From: an uncultured Sphingomonadaceae bacterium
Lineage (GTDB): Bacteria; Pseudomonadota; Alphaproteobacteria; Sphingomonadales; Sphingomonadaceae
NCBI GenBank assembly: GCA_947497315.1
Contig: CANMFX010000002.1
Span: 682,001-746,000, forward strand
Direction of reading: 5' to 3'
Length of the DNA: 64,000 nt
Shown piece by piece: positions 17,475 to 26,548 of this stretch. The notes beneath the pieces were generated by a model that had not been told where the DNA came from, ran no database searches, and saw only the letters and a list, made by a program, of their open reading frames with translations. Within the stretch, counting starts at the first letter, position 1, and every line of letters starts with the position of its first letter. A program made the translations under genes and the position numbers.

Positions 17475-17905
17475 GTGCCGCTGGCCCTTTGCAAAACCCG
17501 TTTGAGCGCCATTTCCACCTTGATCGGGGCACTGGCCTCCAAAGGATTTATGCTGATTGTAGGAATGGCGATAGTCATGATTGTCTCTGTCTGGCTATCC
17601 AGGGGAAAGCGATCGGGTTGCGGTTTTAGATGTACTTGCAGCATTAGCGGAATGTCCGACACATGGGCATAGTCAAAAATACCCAATGACCGGATTTCAA
17701 TTTTTCCAGCTATCTTGGCAGGAGCAGTCAATAATATCTGATCATGGTCTAGCGAAAGATCAACATAGTCATCGCTGATCAGAACAGCGCCGCGATCAAT
17801 CAATCGCAAGGCAAGGTCCGATTTTCCTGATCCCGAATGGCCGGTGATCATCACACCCGCGCCGTCGATGGCAATACAACTGGCGTGATGCGTTTCCTTG
17901 GTCAT
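17471..17905 (-). CDS. hprK: HPr kinase/phosphorylase, short alphaproteobacterial form
   Basis: 144 residues, only the catalytic C-terminal domain, as is usual in alphaproteobacteria. Walker A is GHSGSGKSDLALR (from residue 22), then RGAVLISDDYVDL. It phosphorylates or dephosphorylates the serine of HPr. The start overlaps the chvG stop (17902-17905) by ATGA, and its stop overlaps the rapZ start, so sensor kinase, HPr kinase and RapZ are translated as a coupled unit. Confidence 0.94.
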   Translation of the reverse strand: MTKETHHASCIAIDGAGVMITGHSGSGKSDLALRLIDRGAVLISDDYVDLSLDHDQILLTAPAKIAGKIEIRSLGIFDYAHVSDIPLMLQVHLKPQPDRFPLDSQTETIMTIAIPTISINPLEASAPIKVEMALKRVLQRASGT

Positions 17906-19509
17906 TCGGCTGCCTTGGGTAACCGGATTTCAAAGCAGGCACCTTGCTGGCCATCTGGTCGATCGATGGCCCGGACAGTACCTTCATGTCCTTCAATTAT
18001 CGTTTTGGCGATCGCGAGACCGAGGCCGCTATGCTTGCCAAATGCTTCCTCTGCCGGTCGGTCGGAATGAAAGCGGTTGAAGATATTCTGCCTCAGCTCC
18101 ACGGCTATACCGGGGCCCTGGTCCGATACTTGAATCACCACTTCGTCCGCGTCCGGCGTAGCCAGAATCTCGATTAGCCCGTCCGCCGGCGAAAAGGACA
18201 CGGCATTGTCAAGAATGTTGCTGAAAACACGCTCCAGCCGGTCGTCATCGCCCATCACTGTGGCGACGCCGCGGCCCGGGCGGGCAAAGGCGATCTTTAT
18301 GTTTTTGTTGGTATCGCGCTGCTCACGGGCGGCGAGCAGCTGATCAAGCATTTTGCCGATATCGACCCGTTCAAATTTTGCGCGGGCCAGTTGCGCATCG
18401 ACGCGGGATGCTTCGGAAATATCGTTGATCAGCCGGTCAATCCTGCGGACATCGTCATTGGCAACATCCAAAAGTCGACGCCTGAGATCGGGGTCATCGA
18501 CCCGGTCCAGTCCTTCCAAAGCAGAGCGTAGCGACGCGAGCGGATTTTTTATTTCATGGCTGACATCGGCCGCAAATGCTTCGGTCGCGTCGATGCGATA
18601 GCGCAAGGCACCGCTCATGTCGGCGAGTGCACGGGCCAGCTGACCAATCTCATCGCGTCTGCCAGGCATACGGGGAACGGTGATTTCAGGCTCTCGGCCC
18701 AGCCGGACACGAATGGCGGCGCGGGCCAGCTTTCGGATCGGTCGAACGATTGTCCGGGCAAGGAACAGTGACAATAATACTGAAACAATCGCGGTCAGGA
18801 AAATCACCAGCACGACATTGGCTCGTTCTGCCCGCACGATCCGGGTGATGTCCCGTGCGTTGCTGGTCAGCAGAAGGACTTCATTGCTACTCGGCAAGCG
18901 GGCCGCTGCAATGATCACAGGAGTGCGATCGGGTGCGTAGCGAACGGCGCTATTGGGTTTCTGCTCTTCCGACAGAAGCTCAATCTCCGGCCAGGACGAT
19001 CCGATATCATCATCGGGTTCTGTGAATGCAGTGATCGGTTTGCTGAGGACAATCAACTCTATCGATTGATCCAGTGCCCGGGCTACATCTTTCTGCCATG
19101 GCTCCATTTCCGGATCCCTGAATTGGTAGGTGGGTTCCGCCAACTCGAAACTGTCGACTGTTTTTGCGCCGCTTTCGTCATACAGGCGCAAGCGGCTCTC
19201 CAGATGCATCGCAAATTCGGTGATAAGGTCTTGCCGATTTTCAGGCGTCTGCAGGTTCAAGGCGTCACTGATGATCTGGGTCTGCAAGCGAGCCTGACTA
19301 AGCCGCTCGTCGGTTAGTTCATCCCGATAGTTATCAAGATAGAAAAGACTGCCTGCGAGCAAAGCGATAGCGAGGATATTGACCGCCAATATACGAGTGG
19401 TCAGCGACAGCCGCGCAGACCATCGCAGGGAAAGCTCAGGATCATCGATACTGGCTGCAGGTTTATTCGTTGTAGCGATAACCGGCTCCATAGAGCGTGT
19501 CGATGGCAT
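17902..19509 (-). CDS. chvG: Envelope-stress sensor histidine kinase ChvG
   Basis: 535 residues from the ATG at 19509 (GGA nearby; ATG 19491 is an alternative). Two membrane segments (about 41-60 and 231-252) border a periplasmic sensor domain. Then come HAMP, the phospho-accepting His in [21 protein letters not shown] (about 318), and the ATPase domain with [17 protein letters not shown] and [11 protein letters not shown]. It is the ChvG/ExoS family, which responds to acid and cell-wall stress and is restrained in rhizobia by the periplasmic protein ExoR; no exoR is seen here. The gene overlaps the chvI end by 47 bases. Confidence 0.94.
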   Translation of the reverse strand: MPSTRSMEPVIATTNKPAASIDDPELSLRWSARLSLTTRILAVNILAIALLAGSLFYLDNYRDELTDERLSQARLQTQIISDALNLQTPENRQDLITEFAMHLESRLRLYDESGAKTVDSFELAEPTYQFRDPEMEPWQKDVARALDQSIELIVLSKPITAFTEPDDDIGSSWPEIELLSEEQKPNSAVRYAPDRTPVIIAAARLPSSNEVLLLTSNARDITRIVRAERANVVLVIFLTAIVSVLLSLFLARTIVRPIRKLARAAIRVRLGREPEITVPRMPGRRDEIGQLARALADMSGALRYRIDATEAFAADVSHEIKNPLASLRSALEGLDRVDDPDLRRRLLDVANDDVRRIDRLINDISEASRVDAQLARAKFERVDIGKMLDQLLAAREQRDTNKNIKIAFARPGRGVATVMGDDDRLERVFSNILDNAVSFSPADGLIEILATPDADEVVIQVSDQGPGIAVELRQNIFNRFHSDRPAEEAFGKHSGLGLAIAKTIIEGHEGTVRAIDRPDGQQGACFEIRLPKAAE

Positions 19510-20167
19510 CAAATTCCGGATCGACTTCCCGGAATTTGCGGCGCAGGCGTTTTATATGGCTGTCGATGGTCCGGTCGTCGACATAGACATCGTCCTGATA
19601 GGCAGCGTCCATCAACTGATTGCGACTTTTTACCACGCCGGGCCGGTTGGCCAGCGTTTCCAATATCATGAATTCTGTAACGGTCAGCGTCACGTTGCTG
19701 CCATTCCATTTGACGAGATGTCGGGCCGGGTCCATTTCCAGACCGCCGCGAACAAGGGGTTCCAATCCCTCGGTATCGGCTTCTTCATCCGATAATTTAA
19801 CCAGTTCAGCCCGGCGTAAAATTGATTTCACCCGGGCAATCAGAAGCCGTTGTGAAAATGGTTTCTTGATATAGTCATCAGCCCCCATGGCGAGACCAAG
19901 GGCTTCATCCAGTTCCTCGTCCTTTGAGGTCAGGAAAATGACCGGCAGATTGCTTTTTTCACGAACCCGGCGCAGCAGCTCAAGGCCGTCCATCTTCGGC
20001 ATTTTGATATCAAAAATACCCAGGTCCGGTGGGTTGTCCAGTATCGCCTGCAGGGCAGCCTCACTATCGGAATAGACCCGTGTTACAAAGCCTTCCGCCT
20101 GCATCGCTATGGATACAGACGTTAATATGTTCCGATCATCATCAACAAGGGCGATATTGGCGGCCAT
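19463..20167 (-). CDS. chvI: Response regulator ChvI
   Basis: 234 residues. The receiver domain has the acidic pocket VDDD and the phospho-accepting Asp53 in [11 protein letters not shown]. The C-terminal winged helix is OmpR-like ([19 protein letters not shown], then [17 protein letters not shown]). The ATG at 20167 gives the standard [13 protein letters not shown] start. It is read away from pckA. The chvI-pckA pairing is conserved in Agrobacterium and Sinorhizobium relatives, where ChvI influences envelope, exopolysaccharide and pckA expression. Confidence 0.95.
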   Translation of the reverse strand: MAANIALVDDDRNILTSVSIAMQAEGFVTRVYSDSEAALQAILDNPPDLGIFDIKMPKMDGLELLRRVREKSNLPVIFLTSKDEELDEALGLAMGADDYIKKPFSQRLLIARVKSILRRAELVKLSDEEADTEGLEPLVRGGLEMDPARHLVKWNGSNVTLTVTEFMILETLANRPGVVKSRNQLMDAAYQDDVYVDDRTIDSHIKRLRRKFREVDPEFDAIDTLYGAGYRYNE

Positions 20168-20198
20168 CAAATGGGTTATCCTGTGACTATCTCTAAAC

Positions 20199-20326
20199 TT
20201 CAACTTTATGTTGATATTCGACCTAGTTGAAGCGCTTCGCCTGTACAAGCATACATCTGCCGGAATGGCGGCCAACCGGGAGTGACCTTATTTATCTTTC
20301 GGCATGGTTTCAACTTATGCTGATAT
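20199..20326. promoter_or_regulatory. Direct repeat pair in the chvI-pckA intergenic region
   Basis: TTCAACTTTATGTTGATAT (20199-20217) and TTCAACTTATGCTGATAT (20309-20326) match except for one missing T and one substitution, 110 bases apart in the same orientation. They occupy the divergent promoter region and are good candidates for binding sites of a shared regulator such as ChvI. The link to ChvI is inference. Confidence 0.55.
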
Positions 20327-20368
20327 GATGGTATTATATTATCACTTAGGTAATTTGACCGACTCGTT

Positions 20369-20410
20369 TTGGTGAGTTAAGCGCCTCACCAAACTTGCCG
20401 AATCCGGCAA
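20369..20410 (+). promoter_or_regulatory. Two adjacent palindromes in the pckA leader
   Basis: TTGGTGAG...CTCACCAA (20369-20392, 8-base arms) is followed at once by TTGCCG-AATC-CGGCAA (20395-20410, 6-base arms). They lie 37-78 bases before the pckA GTG and could be operators or small leader hairpins. No T-run follows. Confidence 0.5.
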
Positions 20411-20446
20411 CCGCCCATTCCTAGTTCAAGCCATAGGGGAATAACC

Positions 20447-22054
20447 GTGCCAAAAGTGTCGTCCGTAACTTTAAATGATCAAGGCTTTGCTACAGCCGCA
20501 GAGCAGCACTGGAATCTCGGCGCGCCCGCTTTGGTTGAAGCCGCGGTTTCTCGGGGCGAAGGGCATCTCGCTAAAGACGGGCCGTTAGTTGTCGAAACCG
20601 GAAAGCATACCGGTCGCTCGGCCAACGATAAATTCATCGTCCGCGATGGCGAGACGGAAGATAGCGTTTGGTGGGGCAAGACCAATGTCAGCATGACACC
20701 AGAGCATTTTGCAGCACTCAAGGACGATTTCCTCAAAGCTGTTGCTGACAAAGAGACGTTGTTTGTTCAGGACCTGTTCGGTGGTTCGCAACCGGAGCAC
20801 CGGGTCAATGTTCGGGTGATTAACGAACTTGCATGGCACAATCTGTTTATTCGTACGATGCTGGTCCGGCCGACGGCTGACGAACTACCCGGTTTTGTAC
20901 CAGAATATACGATTATCGATTTACCGAGTTTCAAGGCTGATCCAGAGCGGCACGGCACACGCAGCGAGACTGTCATCGCGGTGAACCTCTCCGAAAAACT
21001 GATTCTAATTGGCGGCACCGCATATGCTGGCGAGATGAAAAAATCGGTATTCGGTTTGCTCAATTATCTTCTTCCGCTCGATTCGGTCATGCCCATGCAC
21101 TGTTCGGCGAATATGGGGCCGGAAGGCGATACGGCGATTTTCTTTGGCCTGTCCGGTACCGGCAAGACAACCCTGTCCGCTGATGCGAGCCGCACCCTGA
21201 TCGGTGATGATGAGCATGGCTGGTCCGATACGGCTGTCTTCAACTTTGAAGGCGGTTGCTATGCCAAGATGATCCGCCTGTCGGAAGAAGCCGAACCTGA
21301 AATTTACGCGACCACCCGCCGTTTTGGCACGGTGCTGGAAAATGTCGTGATGGATCCGGAGACCCGGGAACTTGATTTCGACGATAACAGCAAGGCTGAA
21401 AATACCCGCGGTGCCTATCCGATCGATTATATTCCCAATACTTCCGAAAAGAATATGGGACCGGTTCCGAAAAATATCATCATGCTGACCGCTGATGCAT
21501 TTGGCGTTTTGCCTCCAATTTCACGGTTGACGCCAGAGCAGGCCATGTATCACTTCCTGTCCGGCTATACCGCCAAGGTGGCGGGCACGGAAATCGGTGT
21601 GACCGAACCGGAAGCGACTTTCTCAACCTGTTTCGGCGCGCCGTTCATGCCACGTCATCCATCCGTCTACGGCAATCTTTTGAAAGAACGCATCGCCAAA
21701 GGCGGCGTGCGGTGCTGGTTGGTGAATACCGGTTGGACCGGCGGTAAATATGGCGAGGGCAACCGGATGCCAATCAAGGCAACTCGCGCGTTGCTGAATG
21801 CCGCCCTGGACGGCAGCCTGAATGATGGCGATTTTCGGATTGATGATAATTTCGGTTTTGAAGTACCGGTATCGGTTCCCGGTGTTGATAGCGCGATCCT
21901 TGATCCGCGTTCGACCTGGTCAGACAAGGCCGCCTATGATGAAACAGCGCATAAGCTGGTCAAACTGTTCATCGACAATTTTGAGCAATTTGCCGAACAT
22001 GTTGACCAGAATGTCCGGGAAGCCGCTCCAACCGCGGCTTCAGAAGCTGCTTAA
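20447..22054 (+). CDS. pckA: Phosphoenolpyruvate carboxykinase (ATP)
   Basis: 535 residues from a GTG with AGGGGA seven bases upstream. Hallmarks: [26 protein letters not shown] (the kinase P-loop), [11 protein letters not shown] (metal-binding aspartates) and [15 protein letters not shown]. It decarboxylates and phosphorylates oxaloacetate to phosphoenolpyruvate, the entry step of gluconeogenesis. Its divergent position from chvI and proximity to the phosphotransferase regulators suggest control by carbon and envelope signals. The window also carries ppdK, another phosphoenolpyruvate-forming enzyme. Confidence 0.97.
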   Translation: MPKVSSVTLNDQGFATAAEQHWNLGAPALVEAAVSRGEGHLAKDGPLVVETGKHTGRSANDKFIVRDGETEDSVWWGKTNVSMTPEHFAALKDDFLKAVADKETLFVQDLFGGSQPEHRVNVRVINELAWHNLFIRTMLVRPTADELPGFVPEYTIIDLPSFKADPERHGTRSETVIAVNLSEKLILIGGTAYAGEMKKSVFGLLNYLLPLDSVMPMHCSANMGPEGDTAIFFGLSGTGKTTLSADASRTLIGDDEHGWSDTAVFNFEGGCYAKMIRLSEEAEPEIYATTRRFGTVLENVVMDPETRELDFDDNSKAENTRGAYPIDYIPNTSEKNMGPVPKNIIMLTADAFGVLPPISRLTPEQAMYHFLSGYTAKVAGTEIGVTEPEATFSTCFGAPFMPRHPSVYGNLLKERIAKGGVRCWLVNTGWTGGKYGEGNRMPIKATRALLNAALDGSLNDGDFRIDDNFGFEVPVSVPGVDSAILDPRSTWSDKAAYDETAHKLVKLFIDNFEQFAEHVDQNVREAAPTAASEAA

Positions 22055-22070
22055 GTCATAATATGTTTGA

Positions 22071-22823
22071 TTAGTGCAATTGTTGCGGTTTGTCCGCGAC
22101 AATTGCAACTTCAACCATTGAGCCGTCGGTTTCAGGTGCGATCAGGAGTTTCTCTCCCCGAACAAAGCCGTCTGTCTCGATTTTCTTTTCGATTTTGCCG
22201 TTCGTGGCAATATCGTGGGCGATCCTGACCAGTCGTTTGACCACTTCATTTGGTTCATAGCCGTCCGGACTGGTGATCCTTACTTCTTGTCCGGAAAAAT
22301 AGGACAGGCCAGATGTCTCGAATTCGCCCTTTGCGGTTTCCGATATGGCGATTTGAGAGAGCACCGGAAATGGACCACCGGAGATGTAATGATCGGTCGA
22401 CCCAACAAAGTAATCAAATCCGACATGCAATCCAGCCGGACGCCAGACAATGGTGCGCGCATTGATTGATTGGCCAACATATCGGGCCAGTTTGAGTAAC
22501 GCGCGGTTAACAGTATCGCTGTGCCTTGCCGCTCCGATATCCTTGCCAGGTTTAATCCCGATGCCATCCAGTTTTTTTTCCGGAGCTTTACAGAAAATAT
22601 GATCCAGATCAGCAATTGACAGGTTTTGACTAATCTCATCGGCGCTGTAGTGGATCAGCTCAAAGCCCATGCCGCCAGTCATTACCTCCAACCGGTCGCG
22701 ACTCTGATATTGCGAGGGTGTAAGGCTAATATCCTCTGATATTCGACCTGAAACCGAGAGGTCCGCCAGATGGAATGTCTGGGGAATATCCGCCATAATC
22801 AATAGTGGAAGATCGCTTTGCAC
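22071..22823 (-). CDS. Uncharacterised protein, possibly LexA-controlled
   Basis: 250 residues, no family recognised with confidence. No signal peptide or membrane segment is seen; the composition is that of a soluble cytoplasmic protein. A GTG at 22823 is favoured because AAGGA sits six bases before it; an ATG at 22796 lacks such a site. A GTTC-N7-GTTC box lies 33 bases upstream, between a TTAACA and an ATATCT that could be its -35 and -10. The last codons form one arm of a 13-base palindrome shared with the pckA 3' region. It converges on pckA with a 16-base gap. Confidence 0.75.
   Translation of the reverse strand: MQSDLPLLIMADIPQTFHLADLSVSGRISEDISLTPSQYQSRDRLEVMTGGMGFELIHYSADEISQNLSIADLDHIFCKAPEKKLDGIGIKPGKDIGAARHSDTVNRALLKLARYVGQSINARTIVWRPAGLHVGFDYFVGSTDHYISGGPFPVLSQIAISETAKGEFETSGLSYFSGQEVRITSPDGYEPNEVVKRLVRIAHDIATNGKIEKKIETDGFVRGEKLLIAPETDGSMVEVAIVADKPQQLH
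22076..22106. repeat. Palindrome between pckA and the converging gene
   Basis: GCAATTGTTGCGG and CCGCGACAATTGC pair over 13 bases with one mismatch and a 5-base loop. It sits at the meeting point of two converging genes, so it could end transcripts or protect their 3' ends in both directions, although no T-run is present. Confidence 0.5.
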
Positions 22824-22855
22824 CCTTGGTCCTTGTCTGTTGTAGTCCCAGATAT

Positions 22856-22870
22856 GTTCTTTTTATGTTC
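22856..22870. promoter_or_regulatory. Putative LexA (SOS) box
   Basis: GTTC-TTTTTAT-GTTC matches the alphaproteobacterial LexA direct repeat exactly. It lies 33 bases upstream of the minus-strand uncharacterised gene and 125 bases upstream of the plus-strand small membrane-protein gene. On the minus strand it falls between TTAACA and ATATCT spaced by 17 bases, a good repressor position. Confidence 0.55.
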
Positions 22871-22994
22871 TTTGTTAAGCTTGTCCATAGCATAATCATC
22901 CATCTTGTCGAACTTCATCCATATCGGATGGACAGTGATCATGACTTGAAATCAGTTCATTATAACTGCAGTGTTTTTGCGAAGGAGCGGACTA

Positions 22995-23207
22995 TTGGCT
23001 GATTGGATATTATCTGTCTTGATGCTGGCGGGCGCCGGATTGCTGGCTGGCGGTGTGTATTTGATACGCACCGGCAAGAACAGGAAGCAGGGTATTTTGA
23101 TGCTGATTGCATCCGCAGTCATGTTCGCCAACGTAGCAATCTGGACGGTGCCGACCCCGGGTTCGGATAGCCAAAGCGGCAGTGCGATACCGGATCGCCC
23201 CAACTGA
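22995..23207 (+). CDS. Small membrane protein (70 residues), unknown function
   Basis: A TTG start is supported by GAAGGAG seven bases upstream. Two hydrophobic segments (about residues 4-24 and 33-51) with a basic turn RTGKNRKQG between them make a helical hairpin with both ends on the same side. The last 18 residues are polar and Pro/Ser-rich. No family is recognised. It shares its upstream region, including a LexA-like box, with the divergent uncharacterised gene. SOS-induced small membrane proteins such as SidA of Caulobacter block division, but similarity to them is not evident, so that role is speculation. Confidence 0.65.
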   Translation: MADWILSVLMLAGAGLLAGGVYLIRTGKNRKQGILMLIASAVMFANVAIWTVPTPGSDSQSGSAIPDRPN

Positions 23208-23211
23208 CAGC

Positions 23212-23868
23212 TTATTTGATCGGCGAATCTGGCGCCAGACGCATGTCGAGATAATTGTCGACTGAACCCATGAGCAATTCCATTTCATTTTCATAAAAAT
23301 GGTTTGCGCGCGGAATTTCATCGTGATGGATTGTGATGTGTTTTTGCGTGCGAAGTTTATCGACCAGCTTTTGCACTGCGCTTGGTGTGACAACTTCATC
23401 GTTCACGCCCTGAATGATGATCCCGGAAGACGGGCAGGGGGCAAGGAAGTTGAAATCATACATGTTGGCAGGTGGAGACACGGAGATAAAGCCGCGTACT
23501 TCCGGCCGCCGCATCAAAAGCTGCATGCCAATCCAGGCACCGAAGCTGTAACCGGCAATCCAGGTTGTTTGCGCTTCGGGATGGATGCTCTGGACCCAGT
23601 CCAGGGCCGAAGCGGCATCGGAAAGCTCGCCTATACCATTGTCAAATGTGCCCTGTGACCGGCCAACACCGCGGAAGTTAAACCGCAAAGTCGCAAAACC
23701 GCGGTTCACGAATGTCTTGTACATCGCCTGCGTGATCCGATCATTCATCGTGCCGCCTGCTTGCGGGTGGGGGTGAAGGATCATCGCGACCGGTGCGCGG
23801 TCGCGCGGTCCTGGGCTAAAACGGCCTTCGAGGCGACCTTCGGGTCCGGTAAAAATTACGTCAGGCAT
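23212..23868 (-). CDS. Alpha/beta hydrolase (COG2945-type)
   Basis: 218 residues. The nucleophile elbow is GYSFGA (G-x-S-x-G), preceded by the FNFRGVGRSQG oxyanion region and LHPHPQAGGTM near the N terminus. The final histidine is probably in PRANHFYENE and the acid in GVNDEVV. The family contains short-chain esterases or acyl hydrolases of unknown substrate. It ends four bases from the small membrane-protein gene, which converges on it, and is divergent from the cysteine desulfurase genes. In many alphaproteobacteria this hydrolase neighbours the same desulfurase pair, hinting at a functional link not yet explained. Confidence 0.9.
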   Translation of the reverse strand: MPDVIFTGPEGRLEGRFSPGPRDRAPVAMILHPHPQAGGTMNDRITQAMYKTFVNRGFATLRFNFRGVGRSQGTFDNGIGELSDAASALDWVQSIHPEAQTTWIAGYSFGAWIGMQLLMRRPEVRGFISVSPPANMYDFNFLAPCPSSGIIIQGVNDEVVTPSAVQKLVDKLRTQKHITIHHDEIPRANHFYENEMELLMGSVDNYLDMRLAPDSPIK

Positions 23869-24014
23869 GGCTTTTTCAATTCTTTGGTCAGGATTACAAT
23901 TTGAATGGCGTCAAAAGGCAGATTAGCTTTTGCGCTGAATGAAGCGTCTATATAGAGAGAGTGAAATAATCCGCAACTCAATCCCGCAATTGTCAAAGGG
24001 TTTAGCCTAGCAAA

Positions 24015-25088
24015 ATGTCTGAGCAGAAACGCATCTATCTGGACTATGCCGCGACAACGCCAATGCTGGATGTCGCCCGGCAAGCCTGTCTGGAAGGATT
24101 TGAGCATTGGGCCAATCCATCCTCGCCTCATGCAGATGGGCGTGCCGCCGGGGCGATGCTTGAAAATGCGCGAAAGCGATTCAAGGCTGCGCTGGACTGG
24201 GACGGAGAAGTCATCTTCACCAGCGGCGCCAGCGAAGCGATTGCCATGGCGCTCAAACAAACGAAGCCGACGCGGCAACTTGTTTCTCCGGTAGAACATG
24301 ATGTGGCTTTGCGTTTTGCCGAAGGCGCGGACAGTATACCGGTTGATCTCAACGGTCTCGTGGTGCCGATGAGGCTGAATCATCTGCTGAAGGCGGAGAA
24401 AGAGCAGGCGCTGGTTGTTGTGCAGTCAGTAAACAATGAAACCGGCGTGATGCAGGATATGGACGCGCTCGCCAAAGTGACAAGAGACAGGGGCGCAATT
24501 CTGTTGGCCGACTGTTCGCAATCCGCCGGGAAAATGCCGTTGCCTGATGCTGACATGATTGTCATTGCGGGTCATAAATTTGGCGGTCCACCGGGCGTTG
24601 GTGCGCTGTTGATCAAGGATCTGAAGCTGCTGCATGCGCATGGTGGTCAGGAACAGGGCTATCGCTCCGGTACCCAGAACCTGCCTTATATCATGGCCAT
24701 GGTGGCTGCACTGGAAGCGCCGGCCAACTGGGCAGGGCGGGCAACGGAGCTGCGCGCGCACCTGGATAATGCGATAAAAACAGAGGGCGGGGCCGTTATC
24801 GCAGAGAATGCCCCAAGAATTGCTACAATCGGCAGCTATCAAATGCCTGGAGTGGCGGCAAACACACAGCTGATAAAATTTGATATGGCCGGTTTCTCGG
24901 TATCCGCAGGTAGCGCTTGTTCCTCTGGTACCCTGAAACCCAGTCATGTGCTCGAAGCCATGGGCATTGATGAAGGAACGGCGCGGGAAGTTATTCGGGT
25001 CAGTATCGGCCGCGATACAACCCGTGCAGAAATTTACGACTTTATCGAGCAGTGGAAATCCATCTTCAGCGCGGCGCCCAAGAGCTGA
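24015..25088 (+). CDS. Cysteine desulfurase family protein (first of a tandem pair)
   Basis: 357 residues of the NifS/IscS class V aminotransferase fold. YLDYAATTPM opens the protein, the pyridoxal-phosphate lysine is in IAGHKFGGPPGVGALL, and the persulfide cysteine is in SAGSACSSGTLKPSHVL. NNETGVMQDMD is the usual cofactor-binding block. It is shorter and more divergent than the second copy. It would mobilise sulfur from cysteine for Fe-S clusters or thiolated tRNA. The downstream desulfurase begins four bases after its stop. Confidence 0.93.
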   Translation: MSEQKRIYLDYAATTPMLDVARQACLEGFEHWANPSSPHADGRAAGAMLENARKRFKAALDWDGEVIFTSGASEAIAMALKQTKPTRQLVSPVEHDVALRFAEGADSIPVDLNGLVVPMRLNHLLKAEKEQALVVVQSVNNETGVMQDMDALAKVTRDRGAILLADCSQSAGKMPLPDADMIVIAGHKFGGPPGVGALLIKDLKLLHAHGGQEQGYRSGTQNLPYIMAMVAALEAPANWAGRATELRAHLDNAIKTEGGAVIAENAPRIATIGSYQMPGVAANTQLIKFDMAGFSVSAGSACSSGTLKPSHVLEAMGIDEGTAREVIRVSIGRDTTRAEIYDFIEQWKSIFSAAPKS

Positions 25089-25092
25089 TCCG

Positions 25093-26208
25093 ATGACCAA
25101 AGAACCGATCTATCTCGATAATCAGGCCACAACGCCGCTCGCACCGGAAGTGTTTGACGCCATGGTTCCCTGGCTGCGTGACAATTTCGGTAATCCGCAC
25201 AGCGCGCATTTATTGGGCCGTAAAGCAGCCGCCGCCGTGGAGGTGGCGAGGGATCAGGTGGCTAGCCTCTTACCGGAGAACGGAAAGCTATTTTTCGCGG
25301 GCAGCGCTACGGAAGCCATTAACCTGGGCTTTGGAGCTGTTCATGCCTTGAAAGCCGCCGGGCGCAACAAAATCATCGTACTCGACAGTGAACATGCTGC
25401 GGTTCGTGATACCGCGCAATCCTACAAAGAGCATGGCTTCATGGTCGAAAGGCATCCGATAGGTCCTGACGGCATTGTATCGCTGGAACAGTTGGGTAGG
25501 ATGATTGATGACAAGACCGCACTTGTCGCTGCGATGCTGGTCAACAACGAGATTGGCGTCATTCAACCCGTCGAAGCCATTGCCAATCTGGCGCACGAGC
25601 ATGGAGCGCTGATGCTGTGTGATGTCGTTCAGGGCTATGGCCGGGTCGCCATCCCCGACAATATCGATATGGCAGCCATATCAGCGCATAAAATATACGG
25701 CCCGAAGGGCATTGGCGCCCTGTGGGTGCGTGAGGGAATTGATCTGCCACCCATGATCCAGGGCGGCGGACAAGAGAAAGGCATCCGGTCCGGAACGCTA
25801 TCACCCGCTTTATGCAACGGGTTCGGTCGAGCGGCGGCACTGTGTGCGGAGCGACATGATGTTGATGCAGCTCATATTCAGACACTGGCCGATAAAGCGC
25901 GAACCTGTTTTGCAGACTGGACAATTAACGGCGCTATGGACCAACGCTATTTGGGAAATCTCAATATCCGCCGCGACGGCGTTGATGTGGCTCGCCTGAT
26001 GTCGGATGTCCGGGGTGTTGCTTTTTCAGCAGGATCGGCCTGCGCCAGCGGTTCCGGTCGCCCGAGCCATGTGCTGGCAGCATTGGGGCTTGAGCCAGCG
26101 CAAATCAAATCCTCCATTCGTCTTGGTTTTGGCCGGTATAATAGTCTGGAAGATATTGAGATGGCGTCGAAAATTATCAACGAGGCGGTTGAGGCACAAC
26201 GAATATGA
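25093..26208 (+). CDS. Cysteine desulfurase (IscS/NifS-like, second of the pair)
   Basis: 371 residues from the ATG at 25093, fixed by the conserved start IYLDNQATTPLAPEVFDAM. The cofactor lysine is in SAHKIYGPKGIGALWV, followed by GGGQEKGIRSGT, and the persulfide cysteine is in SAGSACASGSGRPSHVL. It is the likely main sulfur donor of the pair; the two proteins are clearly not recent duplicates. Its stop overlaps the ferredoxin start by ATGA, which ties sulfur mobilisation to 2Fe-2S ferredoxin supply. Confidence 0.94.
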   Translation: MTKEPIYLDNQATTPLAPEVFDAMVPWLRDNFGNPHSAHLLGRKAAAAVEVARDQVASLLPENGKLFFAGSATEAINLGFGAVHALKAAGRNKIIVLDSEHAAVRDTAQSYKEHGFMVERHPIGPDGIVSLEQLGRMIDDKTALVAAMLVNNEIGVIQPVEAIANLAHEHGALMLCDVVQGYGRVAIPDNIDMAAISAHKIYGPKGIGALWVREGIDLPPMIQGGGQEKGIRSGTLSPALCNGFGRAAALCAERHDVDAAHIQTLADKARTCFADWTINGAMDQRYLGNLNIRRDGVDVARLMSDVRGVAFSAGSACASGSGRPSHVLAALGLEPAQIKSSIRLGFGRYNSLEDIEMASKIINEAVEAQRI

Positions 26209-26546
26209 GTGGCATTAAAGTGAATTTCATCAGTGCTGATGGCGAGCAGACAGTGACCGCAAATGTATCCGAAGGCGATGATCTGCTGTCAGTTGCACAG
26301 ATTCACGATCAGCCTCTGGAGGGCACCTGCGAAGGGCAAATGGCCTGCTCCACCTGCCATGTCATTGTCGCCGCACAGGATTTCGACAAATTGCCGGAAG
26401 CGACGGAAATGGAAGAAGATATGCTGGATCTGGCTGCCGGCGCGCGCCGGACAAGCCGTTTGGCCTGTCAGATCACGCTGACGCCCGAGCTCGATGGACT
26501 GACAGTCCATATCCCGGCGGAAAGCCGCAATATGCAGGGGGTTTAG
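26205..26546 (+). CDS. 2Fe-2S ferredoxin, adrenodoxin type
   Basis: 113 residues. Cluster ligands are Cys42, Cys48, Cys51 and Cys88 (C-x5-C-x2-C...C in GTCEGQMACSTCHV and RLACQI), the vertebrate-type/Isc ferredoxin spacing. DFDKLPEATEMEEDMLD is the acidic partner-binding helix. It probably gives electrons for Fe-S cluster assembly together with the desulfurase it is coupled to. The beta-lactamase gene begins two bases after its stop. Confidence 0.95.
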   Translation: MSGIKVNFISADGEQTVTANVSEGDDLLSVAQIHDQPLEGTCEGQMACSTCHVIVAAQDFDKLPEATEMEEDMLDLAAGARRTSRLACQITLTPELDGLTVHIPAESRNMQGV

Positions 26547-26548
26547 CA

